A DNA stretch of 8,432 bases from Elusimicrobiota bacterium (lineage in GTDB: Bacteria; Elusimicrobiota; Elusimicrobia; UBA1565; UBA9628), in NCBI GenBank assembly GCA_023249695.1, contig JAHFCD010000068.1, positions 1-8,432 on the forward strand. Direction: 5' to 3'. The notes under the pieces are model-generated. The model saw nothing but the letters and a program-made list of their open reading frames with translations, was not told the DNA's origin and searched no databases. Positions 1-7,480 of this stretch are shown here, in pieces (the stretch's first letter is position 1; each line of letters opens with the position of its first letter). The position numbers were made by a program, and so were the translations under genes.

Positions 1-1
1 G

Positions 2-2344
2 TTCGACGGCGGAGGCAACACGACCGTCCTGGCCGACGCGTTCTACGTGCTCAAGGACACGACCGCCCCCGTGTTCGTCAACAACCAGCCCAACGACCCC
101 ATCCCTCACGTCAACCCCGTGCCGGCGGTGAGCGTCTGGGTCGAGGACGGCGCCAGCGCGCTGGCTTCCTTCCAGTACAGCGTCAGCAGCGAGGCCGCGA
201 CCGGCAACGCCGCCGTGATCGGCTGGACCGACATCGCCGCGCTGGCTCCGAACACGACCTACTACCGGGTGAACTGGCCGCTGAACTTCTCCGGCCTGTA
301 CGTGGGGGCGACGAACTATGTCTCCGTGCGGGCGTGGGACGTCGCGGGCACGACCCGCGTCCTCGCGGACGCCTTCTCCTTGATCCGCGTGGCCGGCGGA
401 CCCGTGACGACGGTGAGCGTCCCGTCGGCCGCCATCGTCTCGACGGCGGCGGTGTTCTCGGGCACGGCCGTCGACGCGTACGGCGTCAAGGGCGTGGAGC
501 TCAGCTTCTCCGCCGGCGCGTCCGGGCTGTATTGGTCGGGCGCGGCGTTCGTCTCGGCGGCGCCGGTGTGGTTCGTCGCGTCGGGCACGGCCGGCTGGAC
601 GCTGAGCCCCGCCATCCCGTTCGTGGACCAGAGCACGTACTCGGTCATCGCGCGCTCCTCGGACACGGGCGACAACTATTCCTTGGTGTACGCGACGAGG
701 ACCTTCTACACCGACTTCGCGGCGCCGACGGCCGGGGTCGGCACGCCGACGACCGGCGCCACGATCTCCGCGATGGCCACGATCACGGGCACCGCGGCGG
801 ATCCGGGCGGGGCCGCGGGCGCGGGCGTGGGCTCGGTGGACCTCCGCCTCCAGAGATTGAGCGACGGCTTCTACTGGAGCTTCACGACTCAGTCCTGGGG
901 CGCGCTGGCCATCGCGACGAGCCCCACGGGCACGACCGCCTGGTCCTTGACGCCGTCGGCGCTGCTGCTGGCCAATTTGGCCGACGCGGCCAGCTACTAC
1001 ATCCAGGTCCGCGCGCTCGACAACGCGACGCCTCCCAATGCGGGAAGCTTCTTCGCCTCCGGCTCCTCCACGTTCACGTTCTCGGACACGACTCCGCCCT
1101 CGGACGTCGTCGATCTGAGCACGACGGCGGGACCCACGCCGGGCACGCTCAACCTGTCCTGGACGGCGCCGGGAGACGACGGCGCGGCCGGCATTATCGT
1201 GTCCGGCCAGTACCGCATCCAATACTCGACGTTCAGCCCCGTCACCTACAGCACCTCGGCCGCCCAGGTCGTCATCGCGACCGGCCCCGTGACGCCGGCC
1301 GGCGCGCAGTCGACGACCGTGACCGGGCTGGTGCCCGGCGCCACCTACTACATCGGCCTGTGGACGCGGGACGACGCCGGCAACTTCTCCGGCCTCTCTA
1401 ATTTGACCACCGGCTACGCGACGCCGAGCCCCAGCGACCAGATCAAGGGCCACGTCGTGCAGGTGTCGAGCGTCGGCATCACGGCCGTGCAGATCGACTG
1501 CTACGACGCGGGCGGCGCGCTGGCGTCCACCGCCTTCACCCAGGCCGACGGCAGCGGCACCTTCACGCTCAACGGCGTCCCATCGGGGACCTTCAAGGTT
1601 CAGGCCACCTGGTCGGCCAACGGCGTGGGCAGCTCGGTCTGGATCGACAACATTTCGGTGGGGACGATCGATCTCGACTTCGTGCTGCAGCTCGACTACG
1701 CGTTGGCGACCCTTCAGGGCAACCTGCAGACGATGTCCGTCGCCGGCCGAGGCCAGGCCCTGTCGCTGGGCGTGGGGATGAAGGCCGCCGCCTTCTTCGA
1801 TCCGAAGGCGGCTCCCAACACGACGGACGCGCGCATCGAGCTGTTCCAGTCGAACCGCCAGGTCGGCATGGTCCTCGTGCAGAGCACCGGGCATTGGTAC
1901 ATCCCGAACCTGCTGCCGGGACGCTATGAAGTCCGGGCCTTCAACGGCCTGGAGTACACGGACCTTCAGACCGTCGACCTCATCGACGGCGAAATCAAGA
2001 CGCTCAATTTCATCTATAACCCGCTGCCGAAGGAGGAGGTCTACGCCTTCCCCAACCCCGCGCGGCAGTCCACGACGATCCGGTTCCTGACGGCCCTGCT
2101 TCCGATGGAGGCGACCATCCGGATCTTCGACATCGCCGGCGCGCTGGTCAAGGAGATGTCGACGTCCGGCGGCGGCATCGTCGCGGCCCCGGGCTCCGGC
2201 CCGTTCATCTATCACGCGAACTGGGACCTGACCAACAACAAGGGCTCGGGCGTCGCGTCGGGAGTTTATCTGGTCGCCGTCAAGGTCAAGGGCGGCAGCG
2301 ACCAAACGGAGATGGTGATCAAGAAGCTGGCGGTGGTCAAATAA
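2..2344 (+). CDS. Large modular surface/secreted protein with Ig-like and FN3 modules and C-terminal sorting-like domain (5' end outside window)
   Basis: The frame is open from the left edge to TAA at 2342-2344, so the true start and any signal peptide lie upstream; the GTG at 47 is not a credible start because the homologous coding continues before it. Numbering from that GTG, residues 1-345 are Ig-like modules. The motif TTVLADAF at the window edge recurs as TTRVLADAF 111 codons later, and two modules share a YWS...W.L.P...Y.(I/V).AR pattern near residues 160 and 275. An FN3 domain covers about 347-457 (TPGTLNLSWTAPGDD, ATYYIGLWTRDDAGN). Two carboxypeptidase-regulatory-like domains follow (about 466-555 and 590-660). 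Residues 663-765 form a FlgD/type-IX-sorting-like beta domain (YAFPNPA, IRIFDIAGALVKE, GVYLVAVKV). The protein probably acts on the cell surface, perhaps in adhesion; this role is inferred from the domains only. It is followed after 1 nt by the next gene. Confidence 0.88.
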   Translation, partial: FDGGGNTTVLADAFYVLKDTTAPVFVNNQPNDPIPHVNPVPAVSVWVEDGASALASFQYSVSSEAATGNAAVIGWTDIAALAPNTTYYRVNWPLNFSGLYVGATNYVSVRAWDVAGTTRVLADAFSLIRVAGGPVTTVSVPSAAIVSTAAVFSGTAVDAYGVKGVELSFSAGASGLYWSGAAFVSAAPVWFVASGTAGWTLSPAIPFVDQSTYSVIARSSDTGDNYSLVYATRTFYTDFAAPTAGVGTPTTGATISAMATITGTAADPGGAAGAGVGSVDLRLQRLSDGFYWSFTTQSWGALAIATSPTGTTAWSLTPSALLLANLADAASYYIQVRALDNATPPNAGSFFASGSSTFTFSDTTPPSDVVDLSTTAGPTPGTLNLSWTAPGDDGAAGIIVSGQYRIQYSTFSPVTYSTSAAQVVIATGPVTPAGAQSTTVTGLVPGATYYIGLWTRDDAGNFSGLSNLTTGYATPSPSDQIKGHVVQVSSVGITAVQIDCYDAGGALASTAFTQADGSGTFTLNGVPSGTFKVQATWSANGVGSSVWIDNISVGTIDLDFVLQLDYALATLQGNLQTMSVAGRGQALSLGVGMKAAAFFDPKAAPNTTDARIELFQSNRQVGMVLVQSTGHWYIPNLLPGRYEVRAFNGLEYTDLQTVDLIDGEIKTLNFIYNPLPKEEVYAFPNPARQSTTIRFLTALLPMEATIRIFDIAGALVKEMSTSGGGIVAAPGSGPFIYHANWDLTNNKGSGVASGVYLVAVKVKGGSDQTEMVIKKLAVVK

Positions 2345-2345
2345 C

Positions 2346-4139
2346 ATGAAACGGATTATGGCGGCCCTCGCTTTCCTCGCGGTCCTGGCGCCGGCGCCCG
2401 GCGTCCGCGCCGCCGGCCTCCTCAGCGCCGGCAGCGTGGCCGTCCTGGACGCGAACTCGAGCCAGCGGACGACGTTCACCAACAACGAGCGCATCACCTT
2501 CCAGCAGAGGGTCTTCAACGGCGTGGCCAGCACCGGCCGGGTCGTCTTCACCTTCAACGTGCTGGGCCCGTCCGGCTCCTCGGTGTTTCAGATCGCGGGC
2601 AACTCCGCTCCCGGGTCCGTCGGCAACGCCGCGACGCAACTGTCGGGCTTCCCGGTGTCGAAATTCTACTCGGGCCCCGGGGTCTACACGCTGCAGGCCT
2701 CGGCCGCCCTGGACGGGCAGGTCGTCACCCAGCAGGCCACCTTCGTCGTGTCCTCGCCCAATATCCTGCTCCTCTATCCGCCCAACGGCGCGCAGGACAT
2801 CGCCGACGTGCCCGTGACGTTCCGTTGGGTCTCCAGCGGCGGCTCGACGTACCGGGTCACGGTGGGAGACAATCCTTCTTTCTACAACTCCCTCTTCACG
2901 CAGGACGTCGCGGGCGGCGATGCGTCGTTGAGCTACCCGGTCAATCCGCCGGACGCGAGGCAGAAGCTGTCCGCCGGCCAGATTTACTACTGGAAGGTCG
3001 AGGCGTTCGACGGCGTCGGCCTGCAGATCGGGGCGAGCGCCTCGCCGTTCTCGTTCACGGTGCAGACGTCGGCGCTCTCCCGGGACATGGCCGTCGTCGA
3101 TCTGGTCGTCGAGGGCGGCAAGGACGCCGCGGGAAACCTTCCGTTCAAGGTGACGGTCAAGAACCAGGGCGGCTCCGCCCCGGCCAACGTCGTGCTGCGT
3201 TTCAGCGTCGGCGGGGTTCCCGCGGTCGGCACGCCCGTGACCATGGCCATGATCGCGGCCGGCGACTCCCGCGACTATTCGTTTTCCGCGCCGATGATCG
3301 CGGGCCTCAACCAGAATCTGGCGATCGCCTGCATCGAGTTCTCCGACGACAACCTCGCCAACAACTGCAAGACCTTGATGGTCAATCAGTCGGCGCAGGA
3401 CGCGGGCGCGACCGACTTCGGCGGCAATATGACACCCGATCAGATCTGGCGCTCGATCCAGCTCCTGCTGGGCCAGCAGGGCGTCGACCTGAGCGAGTAC
3501 AACCTCGTCGGGATGGAGGGGCAGCTGAGCCCCGAGGAATTGCGGGCCTTGCTGGATTCGATCCGGGGCGGATCCGCCGACATTTCGCTGAGCGGCCCCC
3601 CGACGGCCGGGACGCCCGCCACGGCCTCGGACGCCCCCGCCGTGCCGACGGAGACCGCCGCGGCGCGCGCCGCCCGGACCGCTACGGGCTCGGGGGAGGC
3701 CGGCCCTAACGCCGCCGCCGAAAATGTAGAATTCGCCCCTGCGGGCCGGGATTGGTCCGGCGTCTCCGCGCCGCTGGCTCCGAAGGCCTCGGGGCTGCTG
3801 ATCGGGGACGAGAAAACCTGGAAGAAGGTTTGGAAGCAGATTTCGTCGGAGCGCGTGCCCGACATGGACTTCAAGCAGCACATGGTGATCGGCATTTTCG
3901 CCGGCCGAGGCGAGACGCGGGATCACGCGGAGATCGAGGCCGTGGAGATGAGCTTGTCCGGTCTGGTCGTGCGCTATAAATTCGTCAACTACGCGACCTT
4001 CAACACGATCAAGCCCGTGCGCGCCGACGTTCCTTACCGCATAAGGATCATTCCGCGCACGATCGTGCCCGTCAATTTCGAGCAGGCCGCCGAGAAAGAG
4101 GAAGCGCCGGACAGAATGAAGCCCAAGGAGAAGAACTAG
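2346..4139 (+). CDS. Secreted CARDB-domain protein with FN3-like module and C-terminal PrcB_C-like domain
   Basis: This 597-aa protein begins with a clear signal peptide (MKRIMAALAFLAVLAPAPGVRAA), so it is exported. An Ig-like region (about 25-135) precedes an FN3-like module at about 139-240 (LLYPPNGAQDI...VTFRW...YRVTVGD...YYWKVEAFDG). A CARDB domain lies at about 245-350 (MAVVDLVV...KVTVKNQGGSAPANVVLRFSVGG...DDNLANNC), a fold usually found in cell-adhesion-like surface proteins. A short segment with LSPEELRALLDSI and an Ala/Thr-rich linker follow. The last part, about 458-580, fits the PrcB C-terminal family (WKKVWKQI, MDFKQHMVIGIFAGRGE, PYRIRIIPR), known from a spirochaete protease-complex subunit; no protease gene is visible here. 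The start ATG lies one base after the upstream stop, implying translational coupling. The gene ends with TAG overlapping the next start. Function is unknown; a periplasmic or surface scaffold is inferred. Confidence 0.88.
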   Translation: MKRIMAALAFLAVLAPAPGVRAAGLLSAGSVAVLDANSSQRTTFTNNERITFQQRVFNGVASTGRVVFTFNVLGPSGSSVFQIAGNSAPGSVGNAATQLSGFPVSKFYSGPGVYTLQASAALDGQVVTQQATFVVSSPNILLLYPPNGAQDIADVPVTFRWVSSGGSTYRVTVGDNPSFYNSLFTQDVAGGDASLSYPVNPPDARQKLSAGQIYYWKVEAFDGVGLQIGASASPFSFTVQTSALSRDMAVVDLVVEGGKDAAGNLPFKVTVKNQGGSAPANVVLRFSVGGVPAVGTPVTMAMIAAGDSRDYSFSAPMIAGLNQNLAIACIEFSDDNLANNCKTLMVNQSAQDAGATDFGGNMTPDQIWRSIQLLLGQQGVDLSEYNLVGMEGQLSPEELRALLDSIRGGSADISLSGPPTAGTPATASDAPAVPTETAAARAARTATGSGEAGPNAAAENVEFAPAGRDWSGVSAPLAPKASGLLIGDEKTWKKVWKQISSERVPDMDFKQHMVIGIFAGRGETRDHAEIEAVEMSLSGLVVRYKFVNYATFNTIKPVRADVPYRIRIIPRTIVPVNFEQAAEKEEAPDRMKPKEKN

Positions 4140-4867
4140 TGCTGAAAAAAATGAGACGGTCTGCGGCGTCGATGTTCGCGGTCGCGGCCTTGCTGGGCCT
4201 CGCGTCCCTGCCGGCGTTCGCGGCCGGAGAGGTCGTGGCGGGCGTGGTCATAACGCTTACGGGAGCTCCCGGGCTTAAGCTCGCGGGAAAAACGGCCGTG
4301 AAGCCCCTGAAGCGCAATCAGTTCGTCAACGAGGGGGACTCGATCATCACCAAGGCGGGCGAGTTCGCGGCGATCGCCTTCATCGGCGGCGCGGAGGTTC
4401 GGATCAGCGAGTCGTCCACCTTCGTCGTCGAATCGGGCGGCGGGCAGAAGCCGACGCAGCTGTTCACGACGATCGGGAAGGCCTGGACGCGCATGCTCCA
4501 CGGCCATTCCGGCATCCGCATCCGCACCCCCACCGCGGTCGCGGCCGTTCGCGGCACGGAAGCGGACGTGGAGTCCAACGAGCGCATGACGGTCAAGGTC
4601 TACGAGGGCTTCGTCGACGTCGAAAACGAGCACGGCAAGCAGGCCCTGGTCGCCGGGCAGATGACCCAGGTGGCCAACGCCGGGTCCGCTCCCGAGGCGC
4701 CGAAGGCGATGACCGACGCGGACAAGGGGACCTGGCAGGACGCGCTGAAGGCGGAGGGCGTGGAGAAGCAGATCGGCCGGCTCCAGAACGAGGCCGACCG
4801 CCGCCGGAGCCTCGAGCTGAAGACGAAGGACGGCAAGAAGATCAAGCTGAACCTCGAGAAGAAGTGA
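4139..4867 (+). CDS. Secreted FecR-domain protein
   Basis: A 242-aa protein starting at GTG. This start is supported by AAGGAG at 4125-4130, eight bases upstream, and by the TAGTG overlap with the previous stop; the ATG at 4151 is poorly spaced from that site. The N-terminus is a signal peptide (hydrophobic FAVAALLGLASLPAFA, probable cleavage before AGE). Residues about 30-175 are a FecR-type domain: FVNEGDSIITKAGEFAAIAF, the EVRISESSTF strand, then IRIRTPTAVAAVRGTEADV and VKVYEGFVDVEN. Unlike the classical FecR anti-sigma regulators there is no cytoplasmic anti-sigma part or transmembrane helix, so iron-sensing regulation is not implied. Stand-alone secreted FecR domains often accompany outer-membrane or surface proteins. 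The last 50 residues are charged and probably helical (GVEKQIGRLQNEADRRRS). A structural or ligand-binding partner of the neighbouring barrel is inferred. Confidence 0.9.
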   Translation: MLKKMRRSAASMFAVAALLGLASLPAFAAGEVVAGVVITLTGAPGLKLAGKTAVKPLKRNQFVNEGDSIITKAGEFAAIAFIGGAEVRISESSTFVVESGGGQKPTQLFTTIGKAWTRMLHGHSGIRIRTPTAVAAVRGTEADVESNERMTVKVYEGFVDVENEHGKQALVAGQMTQVANAGSAPEAPKAMTDADKGTWQDALKAEGVEKQIGRLQNEADRRRSLELKTKDGKKIKLNLEKK

Positions 4868-4890
4868 GGACGGCTGGAACGCTCTAGCCG

Positions 4891-6819
4891 ATGAACATGA
4901 GAGGTCTTCGTCTGGCCGCGGCGGCGCTGGCGCTTTGCGTCGGCGCCGCCGTCCAGCCGAGGACCGCCGCCGCCGCGGACCAGGCCAGCCTGCAGTTCAC
5001 GGTGCCGGCTCCCGACCCCGTGCAGGCGGGCGAGACCATCTCGCTGCAGGCGCTGGCCGTGAACACGGGCGCGACCGCGTGGGCGGCGGGCAGCTACTAC
5101 TGGGTCGCGGAAATCTACGACGTCGAGTACCGCTTTCTCTCGCGGACGGAGCGGGTGGCTCCCACGGAGAACATCGCCGCCGGCGGAGTGGCCGCCGTCA
5201 CCGTCCCGTTCTCCGTTCCGACCACGGCGACCGGGCGCCGCTTCTACCGCATCTATCTCTACAAGGACAACAATCAGCTCATCGAGTCCGACTACAAGGC
5301 CTTTCAGATCATCGAAAAGGAGATTCCGCCGCCCCCCGAGGTCGTCGAGTACCGGGTCGAGGGCAACGTGACCGTCAGCCTGAAGGACTCGAGCGTCGGC
5401 CGCTGGCGGCGCGTCAGCGGGTCCACGGCGATCAACATGGTCGGCAAGATCAAGGACTCCTCCTACCTGATCAACGCCAACCTTCTCCATGAGCCCGGCA
5501 AGGCTGTCGATCCGTACAGCATCCTCGTCAGCTACTACGCGCCTTGGGGCCGGATTTACGCCGGGGACCTGTCGCCCACTTTCTCTCAGCTGTCCGTCTA
5601 CGGCCTGGGCCTGCGCGGCGGGATGATCGAGCAGCAGCGCGGCCGCTACGATTGGTCCGTGCTCGGCGGGCAAAGCGTCACCTCCCAGCCCGGGACCGCG
5701 TCGATCAACGGCCGCTTCTCGCGCTCGATCTACGCGGCGCGCTGGGGCGCCGCCCTTCCCGCGAACGTCAAGTTCGGCGTCAACGCGTTCCAGAGCGCCG
5801 ACGAGGCCGCCTCCCTCAGCAGCGATCCGAAATCGAACAATTTCCGCGGCCCCTCCTTGGCCGCCCAGAAGAACACGGGCATGGGCTTGAACCTGAGTTG
5901 GCAGGCGACGAAGGGGATCAGCGTGTTCCTGGACTACCAGAAGAACGATTTCGCTTCGGGCACCGCCGCGAAGGTCTCGGACACGGCCCGCCGGCTCGAA
6001 TTCCGCTGGGAGGCCAAGCGCTTCAAGTTCAAGACCTATCTCCAGACGGCCGGCCCCAAGTTCGTCACGTTCGCGGCCCCCGCCGTCATCGGCGACCGCA
6101 ACACCCTCGATCTCAGCCTGGGCCTTTTTCCGGCGCCCTGGTACACGATGAACATCTCCGGAAACCAGTACACCGACAACCTCGCCAACGATCCGAAGAA
6201 GCTGACGACGGTCCAGCAGGTGATCAACCTGAGCAACGCCGTCCAGTTCCCGAGCGGGACGAACCTCAATATCGGCGGCTCGATGAACTCGGCCAAGGGC
6301 AAGCCGAGCACGGCCTTGAACAACAGGACGACGACCCTCAACCTCGGGGTCACGCAGTCCATCCGCAAGCACAGCGTCTCCCTGAACGTGCAGAGCTCGC
6401 AGTTTCGCGACGCCAATAAGCTGGCCCACGACCTGGACACGCAGACCTTGGGGCTCAACACGAACCTGGTCCTGCCCCACAGCGCGATCGCTTCCTTCGG
6501 CGTGACGCGGTCTCAGGTCAAGGACAAGATCGACGGGAGCAGCCGCACGAACCAGTCGCTGTCCAGCAGCTACTCGCGGCCGCTGCGGCCGAGATGGACG
6601 GGCCAATTCTTCGGCTCGCTGACCACGACGAAAAGCACCTCGCCGACCTTCCCCGTCGATTCGTCCGCCCTCGCGCTCAACTCGGAGGCGACGGTCGCCC
6701 TCACCAAGCAGAGCAACCTGGCGCTCGGGCTCGGGCTGAGCCAGACCAAGGACAAGGTCGGCACCGCGAAGAGCGTCAACGAGATCATCCTCTCGACGCG
6801 CTACTCGTACTCGTTCTGA
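4891..6819 (+). CDS. Outer-membrane beta-barrel protein with N-terminal Ig-like domain
   Basis: This 642-aa protein has a signal peptide (LRLAAAALALCVGAAVQPRTAAAA). Residues about 30-145 form an Ig-like beta domain (LQFTVPAPDPVQAGETISLQ...RRFYRIYLYKDNNQLIESDY), followed by a proline-rich hinge (EIPPPPEVVEY). From about 150 to the end there are many amphipathic strands of alternating residues, for example RFKFKTYLQTAG, LDLSLGLFP, TLNLGVTQSIRKHSVSLNVQ and LALGLGLSQTKDK. The C-terminus reads ILSTRYSYSF, the aromatic last strand ending in Phe that the BAM machinery recognises. It therefore most likely sits in the outer membrane; no named porin family was recognised. The start ATG at 4891 has no good ribosome-binding site, and an in-frame ATG lies at 4897. 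The gene sits 23 nt after the FecR gene, so co-transcription is likely. Confidence 0.85.
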   Translation: MNMRGLRLAAAALALCVGAAVQPRTAAAADQASLQFTVPAPDPVQAGETISLQALAVNTGATAWAAGSYYWVAEIYDVEYRFLSRTERVAPTENIAAGGVAAVTVPFSVPTTATGRRFYRIYLYKDNNQLIESDYKAFQIIEKEIPPPPEVVEYRVEGNVTVSLKDSSVGRWRRVSGSTAINMVGKIKDSSYLINANLLHEPGKAVDPYSILVSYYAPWGRIYAGDLSPTFSQLSVYGLGLRGGMIEQQRGRYDWSVLGGQSVTSQPGTASINGRFSRSIYAARWGAALPANVKFGVNAFQSADEAASLSSDPKSNNFRGPSLAAQKNTGMGLNLSWQATKGISVFLDYQKNDFASGTAAKVSDTARRLEFRWEAKRFKFKTYLQTAGPKFVTFAAPAVIGDRNTLDLSLGLFPAPWYTMNISGNQYTDNLANDPKKLTTVQQVINLSNAVQFPSGTNLNIGGSMNSAKGKPSTALNNRTTTLNLGVTQSIRKHSVSLNVQSSQFRDANKLAHDLDTQTLGLNTNLVLPHSAIASFGVTRSQVKDKIDGSSRTNQSLSSSYSRPLRPRWTGQFFGSLTTTKSTSPTFPVDSSALALNSEATVALTKQSNLALGLGLSQTKDKVGTAKSVNEIILSTRYSYSF

Positions 6820-6964
6820 CGAGGCCGTCGAAAACTTCCCGCGAGCGTTCCTGTCTGAGCCACTTGTAGCCCGTCTTGCGGCTTATCTCAAACTGAGCAC
6901 ACAGCTCCGTTATCGGGAAATAGGCTTTTGAATGCTCAGAAACAAAACGGACGCGTTGGTTCAT
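6785..6964 (-). pseudogene. Truncated IS481-family transposase, N-terminal fragment
   Basis: The frame starts at ATG 6964 with AAGGAG seven bases upstream, a strong ribosome-binding site. The first 36 or so residues are the helix-turn-helix of an IS481-type transposase (MNQRVRFVSEHSKAYFPITE, then LCAQFEISRKTGYKWL). The match to the family, as I know it, stops near residue 36-40, that is near 6845-6858. The frame then runs through non-homologous sequence and antisense into the last 35 nt of the beta-barrel gene, ending at TGA 6785-6787. The DDE catalytic domain (over 200 residues) is missing, so no active enzyme can be made. The exact break point between element and chromosome cannot be fixed by eye. 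Confidence 0.72.
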
Positions 6965-7047
6965 AACGGTAACTCCTTGCCAGCTCACAGGTGCCTCCTT
7001 CGGCACCTGTAAATCTAGTCTAAAGTGTTACCCATGTACCCAGAACA
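6845..7047 (-). mobile_element. IS481-like insertion sequence remnant (5' end only)
   Basis: On the minus strand the element appears to begin at 7047 with TGTTCTGGGTACATGGGTAA, a TGT-starting end of the kind found in IS481 elements, followed by the leader and start of the transposase at 6964. The transposase is cut after its helix-turn-helix, so the other end of the element is absent; the left limit given (about 6845) is an estimate. The element lies between the cassette array and the GC-rich operon, so it may mark the rearrangement that joined the two blocks. Confidence 0.6.
6987..7010 (-). promoter_or_regulatory. Perfect 9-bp hairpin in the transposase leader
   Basis: ACAGGTGCC (6987-6995) and GGCACCTGT (7002-7010) are exact inverted repeats around a 6-nt loop, which on the minus strand reads GAAGGA. 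It lies just upstream of the transposase ribosome-binding site. Leader hairpins in insertion sequences are known to limit transposase expression from outside promoters; that role is inferred here. There is no T-run, so it is unlikely to be an intrinsic terminator. Confidence 0.5.
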
Positions 7048-7068
7048 ATGTGTTTCCTATCTCCCCGT

Positions 7069-7362
7069 TCACTCACTTCCGGCCACTCGCAGTTTCTTTG
7101 CGACTTGCCGTCTTAATTCGTCCGTCAGTCGCTCCTTCAGTTCCAAAGTCAATTTCTGCATTTGTTTCCGGTTGTAGTGCCCGGAAGGGATCTCGCCGTT
7201 AACCTTCACTCCGCTTGGAACGTGCAGAAGTTCAATCCGCGTAGATCTGATATCCAATGAACGCGGTTGGCGCACTTTGCTGCGTCCGCCAGACGAGGAG
7301 CTTCCGAAAGACGCCTGGATGTCGGACTCGTTCAATTCCATCTTCTTTTGGTTCTTCGACAT
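7069..7362 (-). CDS. Small cassette-borne protein resembling a release-factor (GGQ-type) domain, with GGR instead of GGQ
   Basis: This 97-codon gene starts at ATG 7362, a few bases after a GTTAGGC box (7368-7374), which is where integron cassette genes usually begin. No clear ribosome-binding site is seen; MELNESD at 7341 is an alternative start. By eye it resembles the peptidyl-tRNA hydrolysis domain of class I release factors and their short rescue relatives: ESDIQASFGSSSSGG corresponds to the segment leading to GGQ, IELLHVPSGVKV to the (V/I)xxTHIPTGIVV strand, and SGHYNRKQMQKLTLELKERL to the RSQxxNRxxAxxxLKxRL helix, with a basic tail (RRQVAKKLRV). The catalytic Gln is Arg (SGGRSKV), and about five extra residues follow before the next strand. 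If the homology is real, hydrolase activity is doubtful. Otherwise it is a hypothetical protein. It is probably a cassette gene whose downstream attC was lost to the insertion sequence. Confidence 0.6.
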   Translation of the reverse strand: MSKNQKKMELNESDIQASFGSSSSGGRSKVRQPRSLDIRSTRIELLHVPSGVKVNGEIPSGHYNRKQMQKLTLELKERLTDELRRQVAKKLRVAGSE

Positions 7363-7374
7363 TGGATGCCTAAC

Positions 7375-7480
7375 GAAGCTGTAGAAAAACTCCCCGCGGC
7401 ATCGATTGCCGCATCAGAATCAATCTTTACTCGAATATATTCACGAATTCCCTACCGGAAGGGGGTTTTCCTACAGCTTC
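7375..7480 (-). mobile_element. 106-bp terminal-inverted-repeat mini-element inserted in attC site 1
   Basis: The ends are inverted repeats: GAAGCTGTAGAAAAACTCCC at 7375-7394 against GAAGCTGTAGGAAAACCCCC (reverse complement of 7461-7480), 18 of 20 matching. AAC flanks both sides on the plus strand (7372-7374 and 7481-7483; GTT on the minus strand), consistent with a 3-bp target duplication. The core contains a small hairpin (GCGGCA 7396-7401 / TGCCGC 7407-7412) and no gene. It could be a MITE mobilised in trans by an unseen transposase. Its core shows no clear similarity to the second copy at 8145-8243. Confidence 0.62.

Noticed and set aside
2337..3926. A 529-codon minus-strand open frame opposite the CARDB gene, and a similar 668-codon frame at 4600-6606.
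   Set aside because: Both are Arg/Gly/Val/Asp-rich antisense shadows of high-GC genes, without domains or signal peptides. The opposite frames have clear signal peptides and domains.
4868..4890. Short inverted repeat CGGCT/AGCCG between the FecR and barrel genes as a terminator or riboswitch.
   Set aside because: Only five pairs with no T-run, immediately before a start codon in a compact operon. Likely chance in GC-rich DNA.
6800..6850. Intrinsic terminator after the beta-barrel gene.
   Set aside because: Only a four-base CTCG/CGAG pairing and no T-run are seen. Any natural terminator may have been lost at the junction.
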